A program made the position numbers and the translations under genes. A stretch of DNA of 64,000 nucleotides, from contig NZ_NVQF01000012.1 in the NCBI RefSeq assembly GCF_002592005.1, positions 1 through 64,000 on the forward strand, read 5' to 3'. Source of the stretch: Mycolicibacterium palauense. GTDB lineage: Bacteria > Actinomycetota > Actinomycetes > Mycobacteriales > Mycobacteriaceae. Shown here piece by piece: positions 42,848 to 53,666 of the stretch (positions within the stretch are counted from its first letter, which is position 1; the number at the start of each line of letters is the position of its first letter). The notes beneath the pieces were generated by a model. The model was given only the letters and a program-made list of their open reading frames with translations. It made no database searches and was not told the DNA's origin.

Positions 42848-43900
42848 GTGACATACGAACCGTACGGTCAGGGGCCCGGCGACCCCCGGTATCCGCAGTA
42901 TCCCGACGGGCCGCCCGAGACCGGCCCGCCGTTCGCGTACGGGCCCGGGCCCGGCGGTCCGCAGGCCCCCTACGGCCCGCCCGGGCAGCCGGGGCCCTTC
43001 CCGCCCGGGGCCTGGGCGGGCCCGCCCCAGCCACCGGAGCGGACCAACCCGCTGGCCACGCTGTCGGTGGTGTTCGCGTTCGTCTTCGCCCCCGTCGGCG
43101 CGGTCCTCGGCCATCTGGCGCTCTCGCAGATCCGGCAGCGCTTCCAGCCGGGACGCGACCGGGCGATCATCGGGCTGACGCTGTCCTACACGTTCATCAT
43201 GCTGGCGGTGTTCGCGCTGGCGCTGTGGGGCATCACCGCCACCAGCCCGTCGACGTCGACGGTCGCCGTTCCCGGCACCTCACTGGCCCCCGGAGCGGGC
43301 CCGGCACCGAGCGTGCAGGTGCGGCCCCCGCAGGCGGCCGGCCCGGACCTGTCGGCGGTGCTGCTGAACCCGCAGGAGATCCGCGCGATCATGGGCAACC
43401 CGAAGCTGCGGTCGGCCGAGGAGGGTTCCGGCGGCGGCGACGCGGCCAGCGACGCCAAGGCCGAACCGGCCGAGTGCGCGGGCACGGTGATCGCGGGGCT
43501 GGCCACCGAGTACACCGACGCCGAGAGCTTCCGGAAACTGAATCTGTCCGATCCCGACAGCGCGATGCTCGTCGACCAGTTCGCCGCCCGTTTCGCCGGC
43601 AGCACCGACGCCCGCGATTTCGTGTCCCGGGTCACCAAGACCTGGCGGGGCTGCGCGGGCGAGAAGCTGACGCTGTCGGCCTCGGGACTGACGTCGCTGA
43701 CCTGGCGGGTGGGCACCCCGGTCCAGAAACAGAACGTGACCACCCTGGTCAACACCTTTCTGGGCGCCAAGCCGCTGCCCTACTACCGCATCCTGGCGGC
43801 CAAGAGCAACGTCGTCATCGACCTCAGCGTCTTCGCCCTGAAGATCGACGACGAACCGGCCACGATCGCCGAGGAGATGCTCTCGCGTATCCCCGGCTGA
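42848..43900 (+). CDS. Membrane protein with DUF4190 helices and PknH-like extracellular sensor domain
   Basis: 350 aa. The Pro/Gly/Tyr-rich cytoplasmic N-terminus (1-60) precedes two transmembrane helices (about 65-95 and 100-130, DUF4190-like). A Ser/Pro-rich linker follows, then an extracellular sensor domain (about 165-345) like that of PknH/LppH proteins, with cysteines in AECAGTV and WRGCAGE that likely form a disulfide. Start GTG 42848 has AGGGGAG 7 nt upstream. It precedes glbO by 15 bp on the same strand, so they may be co-transcribed. No kinase domain is present. Confidence 0.72.
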   Translation: MTYEPYGQGPGDPRYPQYPDGPPETGPPFAYGPGPGGPQAPYGPPGQPGPFPPGAWAGPPQPPERTNPLATLSVVFAFVFAPVGAVLGHLALSQIRQRFQPGRDRAIIGLTLSYTFIMLAVFALALWGITATSPSTSTVAVPGTSLAPGAGPAPSVQVRPPQAAGPDLSAVLLNPQEIRAIMGNPKLRSAEEGSGGGDAASDAKAEPAECAGTVIAGLATEYTDAESFRKLNLSDPDSAMLVDQFAARFAGSTDARDFVSRVTKTWRGCAGEKLTLSASGLTSLTWRVGTPVQKQNVTTLVNTFLGAKPLPYYRILAAKSNVVIDLSVFALKIDDEPATIAEEMLSRIPG

Positions 43901-43915
43901 CGGGCATCGGCCACA

Positions 43916-44320
43916 ATGGAGGAGATGGAACCGGTGCAGCAGTCCTTCTATGACGCCGTCGGCGGGCACGAGACGTTCGACAAGATCGTGTCGACCTTCT
44001 ATGAGCTGGTCCGCGACGACGAGATCCTTCGGCCCCTCTACCCCGAGGACGACCTCGACGGTGCCGAGGAACGGCTGCGGATGTTCCTCGAGCAGTACTG
44101 GGGTGGGCCGCGCACCTATTCCGATCGGCGTGGGCACCCCAGGCTGCGGATGCGCCACAGCCCGTTCCGGATCGGCTTTCTCGAGCGCGACGCCTGGCTG
44201 CGCTGCATGCACACCGCGGTGGCCTCGATCGACTCCGAGACCCTCGACGACGCGCACCGCAAGGCGCTGCTGGACTATCTGGAGATGGCCGCGCAGTCGA
44301 TGGTGAACTCGCCGTTCTGA
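43916..44320 (+). CDS. glbO: Group II truncated haemoglobin GlbO
   Basis: 134 aa, orthologue of Rv2470. The sequence [20 protein letters not shown] supplies the distal Tyr, and [13 protein letters not shown] contains the proximal His and the conserved Trp of group II truncated globins. It binds O2/NO and is membrane-associated in other mycobacteria. ATG 43916 and ATG 43925 are both possible; the second would need the GGAGGAG that directly abuts it. In M. tuberculosis it directly follows the HNH gene; here a sensor-type membrane protein lies between. Confidence 0.94.
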   Translation: MEEMEPVQQSFYDAVGGHETFDKIVSTFYELVRDDEILRPLYPEDDLDGAEERLRMFLEQYWGGPRTYSDRRGHPRLRMRHSPFRIGFLERDAWLRCMHTAVASIDSETLDDAHRKALLDYLEMAAQSMVNSPF

Positions 44321-44345
44321 GCCCGCAGGACGGTCCGGCGCGGGT

Positions 44346-45032
44346 TCAGCGCAGGACCAGCGCCGGGTCGCCGCGGCGCCGGTAGATCGACCCGAACCGG
44401 GCGTCGATGCGCAGCCACGCCGGCAGCGCCCGCACCCGCACGATCTCGTCGGCGGCCACCGTCTCGGGGGCGAACTCGTCGGCCCCGCCGGCCGACTGCG
44501 GCAGGAAACCCAGCGCCGTCAGCGCGAACACGCAGCGCATCGGGATGCCGACGGTGAGGTCGCCGGCGCTGACGCTGACCACCTCCTGATCCAGCAGCGA
44601 CACCGGCGGGCCCTGGCCGCTGCCGTGCTCGCGCGCCAGGGCCACTCCCCGCTGAGCCAGGTCGAGCATCACGCGGGCGGGCACGTCGTCGAGGTGGACG
44701 AAGCCCGACTCCGGCGGCAGCGCGCCCCGCCAGGCCGAGTCCATCGGGAAGCCGGGGTCGACGAACCCGGAGTCGTCCATGGCCGCGAGTCCCCGGGACA
44801 GCTGATCGGCCCCGGCGCTGAGGTCGTCGGGGCGCACCCGACCGGCCACCACGCGGCTGGCCAGCACGTCGAACCCGGTCGCCACCCACGCCACCACCGA
44901 CCCCGGTGCCCGGTTGCGCAGCCGGATCACGGCCGCGTCGTCGAGGCGCTGCACCCGCTCGGCGAACGTGGCCAGGTCCGTGCGTTGGGCGGGATCGGCC
45001 AGCCAGATCCCGCGCTCGGTTATCGCAGCCAC
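44346..45032 (-). CDS. Conserved mycobacterial protein (Rv2474c-type)
   Basis: 228 aa soluble protein of unknown function, recognised by position and content as Rv2474c-like. Notable segments are LRNRAPGSVVAWVATGFDVL, ASRVVAGRV and RCVFALTALGFLP. No catalytic motif is evident. Start GTG 45032 overlaps the thioesterase stop by 13 bp, so the two are translated together. Confidence 0.75.
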   Translation of the reverse strand: MAAITERGIWLADPAQRTDLATFAERVQRLDDAAVIRLRNRAPGSVVAWVATGFDVLASRVVAGRVRPDDLSAGADQLSRGLAAMDDSGFVDPGFPMDSAWRGALPPESGFVHLDDVPARVMLDLAQRGVALAREHGSGQGPPVSLLDQEVVSVSAGDLTVGIPMRCVFALTALGFLPQSAGGADEFAPETVAADEIVRVRALPAWLRIDARFGSIYRRRGDPALVLR

Positions 45033-45433
45033 CGCTGGAGGTATTCGCGGTGCTGCGGTGAGAGCCGCACCAGGCGCTGGTCGTTGATGTCGAAGGCGGC
45101 CAGCTGCGTCTCGGCGATCACCGCGGGCCGCGAATCGGGGTCGGCGTTGACCGAACGCACCTCGTAGCCCAGGGTGAAGTCCACCGCGCGCAGCCGGTTG
45201 ACCCAGATGGTGACCTGCAGCGGCGAGTCGACCAGCCGCAGCTGCCCCTTGTAGGCGACCTTCACCTCGGCGATCAGCAGCCCCGTGGTGGTGATATCGG
45301 CGGCGAAGGCGTCGGCCAGGAACGGCACCCGGGCCTCTTCGAGGATGGTGACCATGGTGGCGTGATTGACGTGCTGGTACATGTCGATGTCCGACCAGCG
45401 CACCGGCACCGGCGTGACGAACCGTTCGCCCAC
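45020..45433 (-). CDS. Hot-dog fold acyl-CoA thioesterase (Rv2475c-type)
   Basis: 137 aa of the 4-hydroxybenzoyl-CoA thioesterase-like family. The active-site helix segment WSDIDMYQHVNHATMVTILE carries the conserved Asp, then LIAEVKVAYKGQL and TLGYEVRS. It probably hydrolyses an acyl-CoA in the cytosol; the substrate is unknown. Three consecutive GTG codons (45439, 45436, 45433) are candidate starts. The last is chosen because AGGAG is 7 nt upstream of it and too close to the others. It lies just downstream of the large gdh gene's promoter-distal end, on the same strand. Confidence 0.85.
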   Translation of the reverse strand: MGERFVTPVPVRWSDIDMYQHVNHATMVTILEEARVPFLADAFAADITTTGLLIAEVKVAYKGQLRLVDSPLQVTIWVNRLRAVDFTLGYEVRSVNADPDSRPAVIAETQLAAFDINDQRLVRLSPQHREYLQRWLR

Positions 45434-45447
45434 CACCACTCTCCTGT

Positions 45448-48400
45448 TCAGCTCGTCCGGGTCATGTTGCGGATCTGGCGCGCGGCCACCGACAGCGTCG
45501 CCAGGTCGAGGATCTCGGCCTCGGCGATCTCGGTGAGGGTGCGGTGCGCGCGGTCGACCCGGGAGCCGTTGGTGTGCTGCCACTCGGCGATCTTCTGCTC
45601 GCCGCTCTCGTCGGGTTCGCCGACGGCCAGCACGTCAATGGTCAACTGCCGCAACGAACTGTAGATGTCGTCGCGGATGGCCAGCCGCGCCAGGGCGTGC
45701 CACCGGTCGTCGCGGGGCAGCCGGGACACCGCGGTCAGCAGCCCGTCGGCGCCGAGGTGGTCCATCAGCGCGTAGTAGGTCTCGGCGACCTCGACCTCGT
45801 CGCGTTCGACGATGTCGGCGATGTCGATGACGTCGAGCAGGCTGTACTGGTAGAGCACGGTGGCCACGGTGTAGGCCAGGTCCTCGGGGGCGCCCTGGGC
45901 GGCGAACTCGGTGGCTTCCCGGTTGACGATCGCGAGGTCGTCGCCGCGCAGCCATTCACGCATCCGCGGGGTCAGGGCGGCCACCTTGGCCCCGAACCGG
46001 TTGATCTCGGCGCCGACGGCCAGCGGCTGCGGGCGGAAGTTGAGCAGCCAGCGGGCCGAGCGGTCGACGAGCCGGCGCAGGTCCAGCGTCATCCGGTCGG
46101 AGACGTGCACCGGGATGTGGTGGACCAGGCTGGCCTCCCGGATCTGGCGCCAGACCCCGCCGATGCCGAAGATCTGGTCGGTGGCCACGAAGGAGCGCAC
46201 GGCGTCGACGTAGCCGACGCCGGCGTCCTCGGTGACGCGGTAGGCGTAGGTGATGCCACCGGTGTCGACGACGTCGTTGACCAGCATCGTGGTGGTGATC
46301 TCGCGGCGTAGCTGATGCGCGCGGATCTCGGGGACGAAATGGTCCCGCAGCGGGCCCGGGAAATACGAGGGCAGCCGCGCGGCGAACACGTCCTGGTCGG
46401 GCAGTTCGCTGGCCAGCACGTCGTCCTTGAGCGCCAGCTTGACGTGGGCCATCAGGGTGGCCAGCTCCGGGGAGGTCAGCCCCAGTCCGGCCTCGGTGCG
46501 CCGGCGGATCTCCTTGTCGGTGGGCAGCGCCTCCAGCTGGCGGTTGAGGTCGCGCCTGGTCTCCAGTTCGGCGATCTGGCGGGCGTGCACGTTGAGCAGG
46601 CTGGGTGCGTTGGCCCGGCTGGTGCCCATCAGGTCGTTCTGCTCGGCGTTGTCGGTGAGCACCAGCTCACCGACCTCGTCGGTCATCGATTCGAGCAGCC
46701 CGGTGCGTTCGGCGGGGTCCACCTTGCCCGCGGTGACCAGCGAGTCGATCAGGATCTTGATGTTGACCTCGTGGTCGGAGCAGTCCACGCCCGCGGAGTT
46801 GTCCAGGGCGTCGGTGTTGATCCGGCCGCCGGTCAGGTCGAACTCGACCCGGCCCAGCGACGTGACGCCGAGGTTGCCACCTTCGCCGATCACCTTGGCC
46901 CGCACCTGGTTTGCGTTGACCCGGACCAGGTCGTTGGCCCGGTCGCCGACGTCGGCGTCGGATTCGGTTTCGGCCTTGACGTAGGTGCCGATACCGCCGT
47001 TCCACAGCAGCTCGACCGGGGCCTTGAGGATGGCCCGCACCAGCGCCGGCGGGGTCAGTTCGGTGATCGACTCGTCGATGTCGAGCGCCGAGCGCACCTG
47101 GGGGCTGATCGGGATCGACTTCTGCTCGCGACTGTAGACACCGCCGCCCGCCGAGATCAGCGACTCGTCGTAGTCGGTCCAGCTGGAACGCGGGAGGTTG
47201 AACAGCCGGGTCCGCTCGGCGAACGAGGACGCCGCATCGGGGTCGGGGTCCAGGAAGATGTGCATGTGGTTGAACGCGGCCACCAGCCGGATGTGCTCGG
47301 AGAGCAGCATGCCGTTGCCGAACACGTCGCCGCTCATGTCGCCGATGCCCACGACGGTGAAATCCTCGGTCTGGGTGTCGACGCCCATCTCGCGGAAGTG
47401 CCGGCGCACGCTTTCCCACGCGCCCTTGGCGGTGATCCCCATGGCCTTGTGGTCGTAGCCCACCGAGCCGCCGGAGGCGAACGCGTCCCCGAGCCAGAAG
47501 CCGTAGGACTTGGCGACGTCGTTGGCGATGTCGGAGAAGGTGGCGGTGCCCTTGTCGGCGGCCACCACCAGGTAGGCGTCGTCGCCGTCGCGCCGGACCA
47601 CCCCGTCGGGGCACACCACCGCCCCGGTGGAGCGGTCGACGTTGTCGGTCACGTCGAGCAGTCCGCCGATGAACAGCCGGTAGCAGGCGACGCCCTCGTG
47701 GCGGGTGTTCTCCCGGTCGGTGCCGGGATCGCCGGTGGCCAGCGGAGGCCGCTTGACGACGAATCCGCCCTTGGCGCCGACGGGCACGATGACGGCGTTC
47801 TTGACCGCCTGGGCCTTCACCAGCCCGAGGATCTCGGTGCGGAAGTCCTCCCGGCGGTCCGACCAGCGCAGTCCGCCGCGGGCCACCGCCCCGAAGCGCA
47901 GGTGCACGCCCTCCACCCGCGGCGAGTAGACGAAGATCTCGAACCGCGGGCGCGGCAGCGGCAGTTCGTCGATGAGCCCGGGATTGAGCTTCATCGACAG
48001 CACCCCCTGGGCGCGGGCCGAGTCGGCTCTGTCGACGAAGTAGTTGGTGCGCAGGGTGGCCTGGATCAGCGAGGCGAACCCGCGCAGCACCCGGTCGGTG
48101 TCCAGGCTGACCAGCGCGTCGATACCGGCGGAGACCTCGGCCGCGGCGGTCTGGGCGCGCTGGGCCTTGTCGGCGTCGGACTGGTCGGGGTCGAACAGCG
48201 CCTCGAAGAGCTTGACCAGCGACAGCGCGGTGTTCGAGTTCTCGTTGATCACCGACTCGATGTGTCCCTGGCTGTACGGGAAGCCGGCCTGGCGCAGGTA
48301 CTTGGCGTAGGCGCGCACGATCTCGACCTGTCGCCAGGTCAGGCCGGCCCGCAGCACCAGTTCGTTGAACCGGTCGATCTCCACGCGGCCACCGAAGATG

Positions 48401-50316
48401 GCGGTCACCGCGTCGGCGAAACGCTCTGCCAGGTCGTCGATCTCGCCGGCACCGGTGGCGGGGATGGTCGGGTGCGGGGTGACCCGGAACTGGTAGATCC
48501 ACACCGCGAGCCCGTCGCGACGGGTCACCGTGAACGGACGTTCGTCGAGCACCACCACGCCCATGCTCTGCAGCATCGGCAGCAGCTCGCTCAGCGAGGC
48601 CGAACGGCCGCCCAGATACCAGGTAAGCCGGTGATTCTGGGTGTCGTTGTCCGCGGCGAACACCAGTTTCACCGCGCCGTCGTCGAGCCGTTCGATGATG
48701 GCGATGTCGTCGATGGCCTGCCGGGGTGACACCGCCTGCTTGTAGACCTCGGGGAAGGCGGTGGCGTAGTGCTCGGCCGCGGCCTGGCCGATCGAACCCT
48801 GCTGGACGGCTCCGAGCAGCCGGTCGGCCCAGGTCCGGGCGGCCTCGGTGAGCAGGCCCTGGATCCGGGTCTGGTTGGCCGGCGACACGTCGATGTCGTG
48901 GCGGCTGGTGCCCTCGGGCATCTTGACGGTGAAGTGCACCGAGGCCCAGGGGAATTCGGTGACACGGGCGGCGTAGTCGATGCTGTTGCCGCCGAACTCG
49001 CGGACCAGGATCTCCTGCATCCGGAGCCGGACGGCGGTGGTGTAGCGGTCACGCGGGAGATACACCAGGCAGGACACGAAGTGGCCCAGCCGGTCGGCCC
49101 GCACGAACAGCAGGGTGCGCCGGCGCGAGCCGAGGTCGATGACGGCCATGGCCAGGTCGTGCAGGTCGGCGCCGCCGAGCGCGAACAGCTCCGAGCGCGG
49201 CACGGTCTGCAGCACGTCCATCAGCAGCTGCCCCGGATGGCTGGGGTCGTTCTCGGCCAGCGCCTGCGCCTCCCGCACCCGCTGCGCGATCAGCGGGATG
49301 TCCAGGACGTTGGCGTTCATGGCGGCCACGGTGAACAGCCCGACGAAGCGGTGCTCCACGACGTCGGGGCGGCGTTCCTCGCGCACCACCACGATGTAGG
49401 GATAGGCCCCGTAGCGCTGGAAGCTGGGCACGGTGGCCTGGGCCAGGGCGAACAGCTCGCCCGCGCTGGTCAGCGGCGGTAGTACGTGGTCGCGGCGCAG
49501 CACCACACCGAGCCGGCTGGCCTCGTCGACGGAGGCGCGCCCGTCGTCGATGCGGCACTGCTGATAACCCAGCAGCACGAAGTGCCCGTCGGCCAGCCAC
49601 CGCAGCAGGTCGGCGACGTCGCGACGCTCGGTACCGGGGAACCGTCCGCCCTCGTCGGTGCCGACCTCCTCGGCCAGGCCCTGCAGCGCCGAGTGCAGCG
49701 CGGCGGCGTCGGCGGCGACCAGGCGGGCGTCGGCGAGCACCCTGGGCAGCAGCTTCTGCGCCTCCTGCAGGGCCGACTCGTTGATGGTGCGGGACAGCTG
49801 GACGTGCACCCAGGCCTCGGCGGTGCCGTCGGCGCCGGCTCCCCCGTTTGCGCCCGCGTCGCCGTCGGCCCGGAGGTCCAGCAGGTCGCCCCGGGCGCTG
49901 CGGCGCACCCGCAGGACGGGATTCATGATCGCCACGTAGGCCACGCCCAGGCGGTGCAGCAGCACGGTGACCGAGTCGATGAGGGTGGGAACCTGATCGG
50001 TGACCACCTGCAGGGCCGGACCGAACCCGCCCGGGTCGCCGGCCGGGTAGACCGCGACCAGAGTCTGGCCGGCCTCACGTTTGCGGGCGAGGCGGTACTG
50101 GGCCGCCGGCAGCGTCTCGGGCAGCGGGTCGAGGGCTCCGGCCGCGGGCAGCTCACCGGTGTCGGCCGAGTCGGCGTCGGTCTCCGGGGCGTCGCCGTGC
50201 GGGCCCCGGTAGGTCTCCAGGTAGGCCGTGCGGACGGCGGCGGCCAGATCGGGGTCCAGCGTCGACCAGTCCGCCAGCACATCGGGATTCGCAGTCGTTC
50301 CCGGATTCACCGTCAT
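45448..50316 (-). CDS. gdh: NAD-specific glutamate dehydrogenase, large (180 kDa) type
   Basis: 1622 aa, matching Rv2476c. A long N-terminal regulatory region with ACT-like segments (about 1-700) precedes the catalytic glutamate dehydrogenase core (about 770-1260), recognised by [31 protein letters not shown] and [17 protein letters not shown]-terminal helical domain follows. It deaminates glutamate to 2-oxoglutarate with NAD+. ATG 50316 has GGGAGGGA upstream. Rv2476c is reported to be controlled by phosphorylated GarA; this cannot be seen here. It heads a run continuing into the thioesterase (14 bp gap) and Rv2474c-like genes. Confidence 0.96.
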   Translation of the reverse strand: MTVNPGTTANPDVLADWSTLDPDLAAAVRTAYLETYRGPHGDAPETDADSADTGELPAAGALDPLPETLPAAQYRLARKREAGQTLVAVYPAGDPGGFGPALQVVTDQVPTLIDSVTVLLHRLGVAYVAIMNPVLRVRRSARGDLLDLRADGDAGANGGAGADGTAEAWVHVQLSRTINESALQEAQKLLPRVLADARLVAADAAALHSALQGLAEEVGTDEGGRFPGTERRDVADLLRWLADGHFVLLGYQQCRIDDGRASVDEASRLGVVLRRDHVLPPLTSAGELFALAQATVPSFQRYGAYPYIVVVREERRPDVVEHRFVGLFTVAAMNANVLDIPLIAQRVREAQALAENDPSHPGQLLMDVLQTVPRSELFALGGADLHDLAMAVIDLGSRRRTLLFVRADRLGHFVSCLVYLPRDRYTTAVRLRMQEILVREFGGNSIDYAARVTEFPWASVHFTVKMPEGTSRHDIDVSPANQTRIQGLLTEAARTWADRLLGAVQQGSIGQAAAEHYATAFPEVYKQAVSPRQAIDDIAIIERLDDGAVKLVFAADNDTQNHRLTWYLGGRSASLSELLPMLQSMGVVVLDERPFTVTRRDGLAVWIYQFRVTPHPTIPATGAGEIDDLAERFADAVTAIFGGRVEIDRFNELVLRAGLTWRQVEIVRAYAKYLRQAGFPYSQGHIESVINENSNTALSLVKLFEALFDPDQSDADKAQRAQTAAAEVSAGIDALVSLDTDRVLRGFASLIQATLRTNYFVDRADSARAQGVLSMKLNPGLIDELPLPRPRFEIFVYSPRVEGVHLRFGAVARGGLRWSDRREDFRTEILGLVKAQAVKNAVIVPVGAKGGFVVKRPPLATGDPGTDRENTRHEGVACYRLFIGGLLDVTDNVDRSTGAVVCPDGVVRRDGDDAYLVVAADKGTATFSDIANDVAKSYGFWLGDAFASGGSVGYDHKAMGITAKGAWESVRRHFREMGVDTQTEDFTVVGIGDMSGDVFGNGMLLSEHIRLVAAFNHMHIFLDPDPDAASSFAERTRLFNLPRSSWTDYDESLISAGGGVYSREQKSIPISPQVRSALDIDESITELTPPALVRAILKAPVELLWNGGIGTYVKAETESDADVGDRANDLVRVNANQVRAKVIGEGGNLGVTSLGRVEFDLTGGRINTDALDNSAGVDCSDHEVNIKILIDSLVTAGKVDPAERTGLLESMTDEVGELVLTDNAEQNDLMGTSRANAPSLLNVHARQIAELETRRDLNRQLEALPTDKEIRRRTEAGLGLTSPELATLMAHVKLALKDDVLASELPDQDVFAARLPSYFPGPLRDHFVPEIRAHQLRREITTTMLVNDVVDTGGITYAYRVTEDAGVGYVDAVRSFVATDQIFGIGGVWRQIREASLVHHIPVHVSDRMTLDLRRLVDRSARWLLNFRPQPLAVGAEINRFGAKVAALTPRMREWLRGDDLAIVNREATEFAAQGAPEDLAYTVATVLYQYSLLDVIDIADIVERDEVEVAETYYALMDHLGADGLLTAVSRLPRDDRWHALARLAIRDDIYSSLRQLTIDVLAVGEPDESGEQKIAEWQHTNGSRVDRAHRTLTEIAEAEILDLATLSVAARQIRNMTRTS

Positions 50317-50478
50317 GCGGATCCCTCCCTGACTCAACGCGTACCGGCCGTCGTTGGATGTCGCCGCCACCGCGGCGACTCGGCACGCACCCGCGACACT
50401 AGTAGCCCGGCGAGTGGCTGCGCGCAAACCCGCCAGATATGTTGCCGGCGGACCGCCGAGCGCCCCGTCCGGCCGGAC

Positions 50479-52155
<1,677 letters not shown>

Positions 52156-52274
52156 GCCGGAGTCGCGCCTTTCTGGTCGACAGGTTGGTGCTCGCCGACC
52201 ATCCTAGGCGGGTCGCCAAACCGCGAGCTATCAGCCGTATCGCAACCCGTCCCGATCGCGCACCCCACCGGCCA

Positions 52275-52296
52275 TGACATCGCCGGTGATATCACT
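52275..52296. repeat. 22-bp near-palindrome, copy 1
   Basis: Identical to 52359-52380. The unit reads TGACATCGCC-GGTGATATCA plus CT; the two 10-bp halves are complementary at 8 of 10 positions, and GTGATATCAC within it is a perfect palindrome. It lies about 120 bp upstream of the ettA start. Confidence 0.7.
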
Positions 52297-52358
52297 TCCG
52301 CCGGCCCGGCCCGACCCCGAACCGGCGCGCGGGAACGGACATGTCACCCCCGCCGAAG

Positions 52359-52380
52359 TGACATCGCCGGTGATATCACT
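52359..52380. repeat. 22-bp near-palindrome, copy 2
   Basis: Exact copy of 52275-52296, offset by 84 bp, which is eight turns of B-DNA, so both copies would face the same side of the helix. The arrangement resembles paired operators able to loop. Confidence 0.7.
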
Positions 52381-52470
52381 CCCCGGCCGGCCGACTCGGC
52401 GGCCGGCGGGGCGGGGAACCGGGCCTGCCGCCGAGCGGACCGGTGGCCCGGCCGGCGGCAGGCCAGCCCG

Positions 52471-53085
52471 TCAGGCCGACAGCGGCAGCCCTTCGTCCGC
52501 GGGGTCCCCGGGGTCGTCGGGGCCGTTGTGGGCCCTGCCGGCGTCGCGGACGGGTCCGGGCTCGTCCCCACGTTCATCGCCGACGGCGACGGCGGGGATG
52601 AACGGATCGGTGGCGGCGTCGGTGGTGACGTCCGTGGCAACGTCGGTGGGGTCGTCCGTGGCGACATCGGTGGCGTCACCGCCGGGCACCGGACCGGCGT
52701 CGGCGGCCGCACCGTCCTCGGCCGCGGAGCGGGCGGGCCTGCTGACCTGGGCGGTGCAGCGGCCCAGGTCGGGCCCGACCGCGCTGGCCCGCAGTTCCAG
52801 CGAGCTGCGCGGCAGGCCTTCGCGATCGACGTATTCGCTGGTGTGCGCGACACCGGCGACCACCACGGGATCGCCCTTGGTCAGATGACCGGCCACGCCC
52901 GAGGCCAGCCTGCTCCAGCAGCTGACCGTCAGGTACAGCGACGTCCCCGCTTCCCAGTTGCCGTCGGGCAGGCGACGGCGGGTGTTGCTGGCCATCCGGA
53001 ACCGCACGACCTGCTGGTCGCCGACATGGCGCAGGGTGGGGTCGGTGATGATCCGGCCGACGACGGTCAAGGGTGTCTCGAACAT
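52471..53085 (-). CDS. Single-stranded DNA-binding protein-like OB-fold protein (Rv2478c-type)
   Basis: 204 aa. The N-terminal SSB OB-fold (about 1-110) shows MFETPLTVVGRIITDPTLRH, VVRFRMASNTRRR and LYLTVSCWSRLASGVAGHLT. The C-terminus is a long disordered Asp/Ala/Thr/Pro tail with repeats (DVATDDPTDVATDVTTDAA) that lacks the terminal DDxPF tip used by replicative SSB to recruit partners; it ends EGLPLSA. It is therefore a paralogue rather than the main SSB. ATG 53085 follows AGAGGAA. Confidence 0.82.
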   Translation of the reverse strand: MFETPLTVVGRIITDPTLRHVGDQQVVRFRMASNTRRRLPDGNWEAGTSLYLTVSCWSRLASGVAGHLTKGDPVVVAGVAHTSEYVDREGLPRSSLELRASAVGPDLGRCTAQVSRPARSAAEDGAAADAGPVPGGDATDVATDDPTDVATDVTTDAATDPFIPAVAVGDERGDEPGPVRDAGRAHNGPDDPGDPADEGLPLSA

Positions 53086-53226
53086 GGGTGTTTCCTCTCG
53101 TACACAGTGCGGATGCGTGAGCCCATTGAGCAGCAGGCGGGCGACGTCCGAGCGGGGACCGGGCCTGCCACACACCGGTGCTGTGGACAGCGGCGCGACT
53201 GTGGAGAACCCGCCGGTGTGTAAATT

Positions 53227-53255
53227 TTGTGTTACGGGTCCGGCTTCAATATGCT
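53227..53255 (+). promoter_or_regulatory. Leaderless promoter of the gene at 53262
   Basis: TTGTGT (53227-53232) and TATGCT (53250-53255) have a 17-nt spacer, and the -10 ends 6 nt before the ATG. The stretch is conspicuously AT-rich for this genome. Confidence 0.6.
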
Positions 53256-53261
53256 CGCCGT

Positions 53262-53654
53262 ATGCGAGACAAAGTCGTCTTCGCCGAGGTCGCACGGGTG
53301 CGTGAGCAGCTTCGCGACCGCGAGCAGATGCCGGAGATTTCCCCCATGGCGCTGGAGGTGCACGTTCGTGCCCTCGTCCGCACCGCCGAGAGCCCGTTCC
53401 CGGCCTTCGTGCCCGACCCCGTCCTCGACGACGTGGCACCGCCGCGGGTGGCGACCATGGCCGCCCTGGAGCTCTGCCTGTCCGGGCTGTGGGACCGCGC
53501 CTCCGACGGCTACGTGGTCTCCGATCTGGTGACCGTCGAGCGGCTGGCCCGCTCCGCGCTACGCCGCAACCTCACCTCGGCCGGCGCCCGCTCGGCCGCG
53601 CTGATCCGCCGCTCATGGCGGGCGCTGAATCGGGAGACCGTCGTTCCGCTGTAG
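53262..53654 (+). CDS. Conserved hypothetical protein, 130 aa
   Basis: Helical soluble protein (MRDKVVFAEVARVREQLRDR...MALEVHVRALVRTAESPFPA...VERLARSALRRNLTSAGARS). I do not recognise a domain. It is divergent from the SSB-like gene and convergent with plsB2, 12 bp apart. The start is supported by a leaderless promoter. The basic C-terminal half could contact nucleic acid, but no motif supports this. Confidence 0.55.
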   Translation: MRDKVVFAEVARVREQLRDREQMPEISPMALEVHVRALVRTAESPFPAFVPDPVLDDVAPPRVATMAALELCLSGLWDRASDGYVVSDLVTVERLARSALRRNLTSAGARSAALIRRSWRALNRETVVPL

Positions 53655-53666
53655 CCCGCGCGCCGG

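Larger units (their letters stand above)
52156..52470. other. Gene-free gap upstream of ettA with duplicated palindromes
   Basis: 315 bp between the SSB-like gene end and the ettA start. No open frame resembles a protein. It contains two identical 22-bp near-palindromic sequences (52275-52296 and 52359-52380) and a related ACATGTCAC element near 52340. Confidence 0.6.

Noticed and set aside
46315..48729. An 804-codon plus-strand frame inside gdh
   Set aside because: It is antisense to the conserved catalytic core of the NAD-glutamate dehydrogenase and has no recognisable motif.
52275..52380. Two-unit CRISPR-like array
   Set aside because: There are only two copies, the unit is palindromic and 22 bp, and no cas gene is nearby; an operator pair is a better reading.
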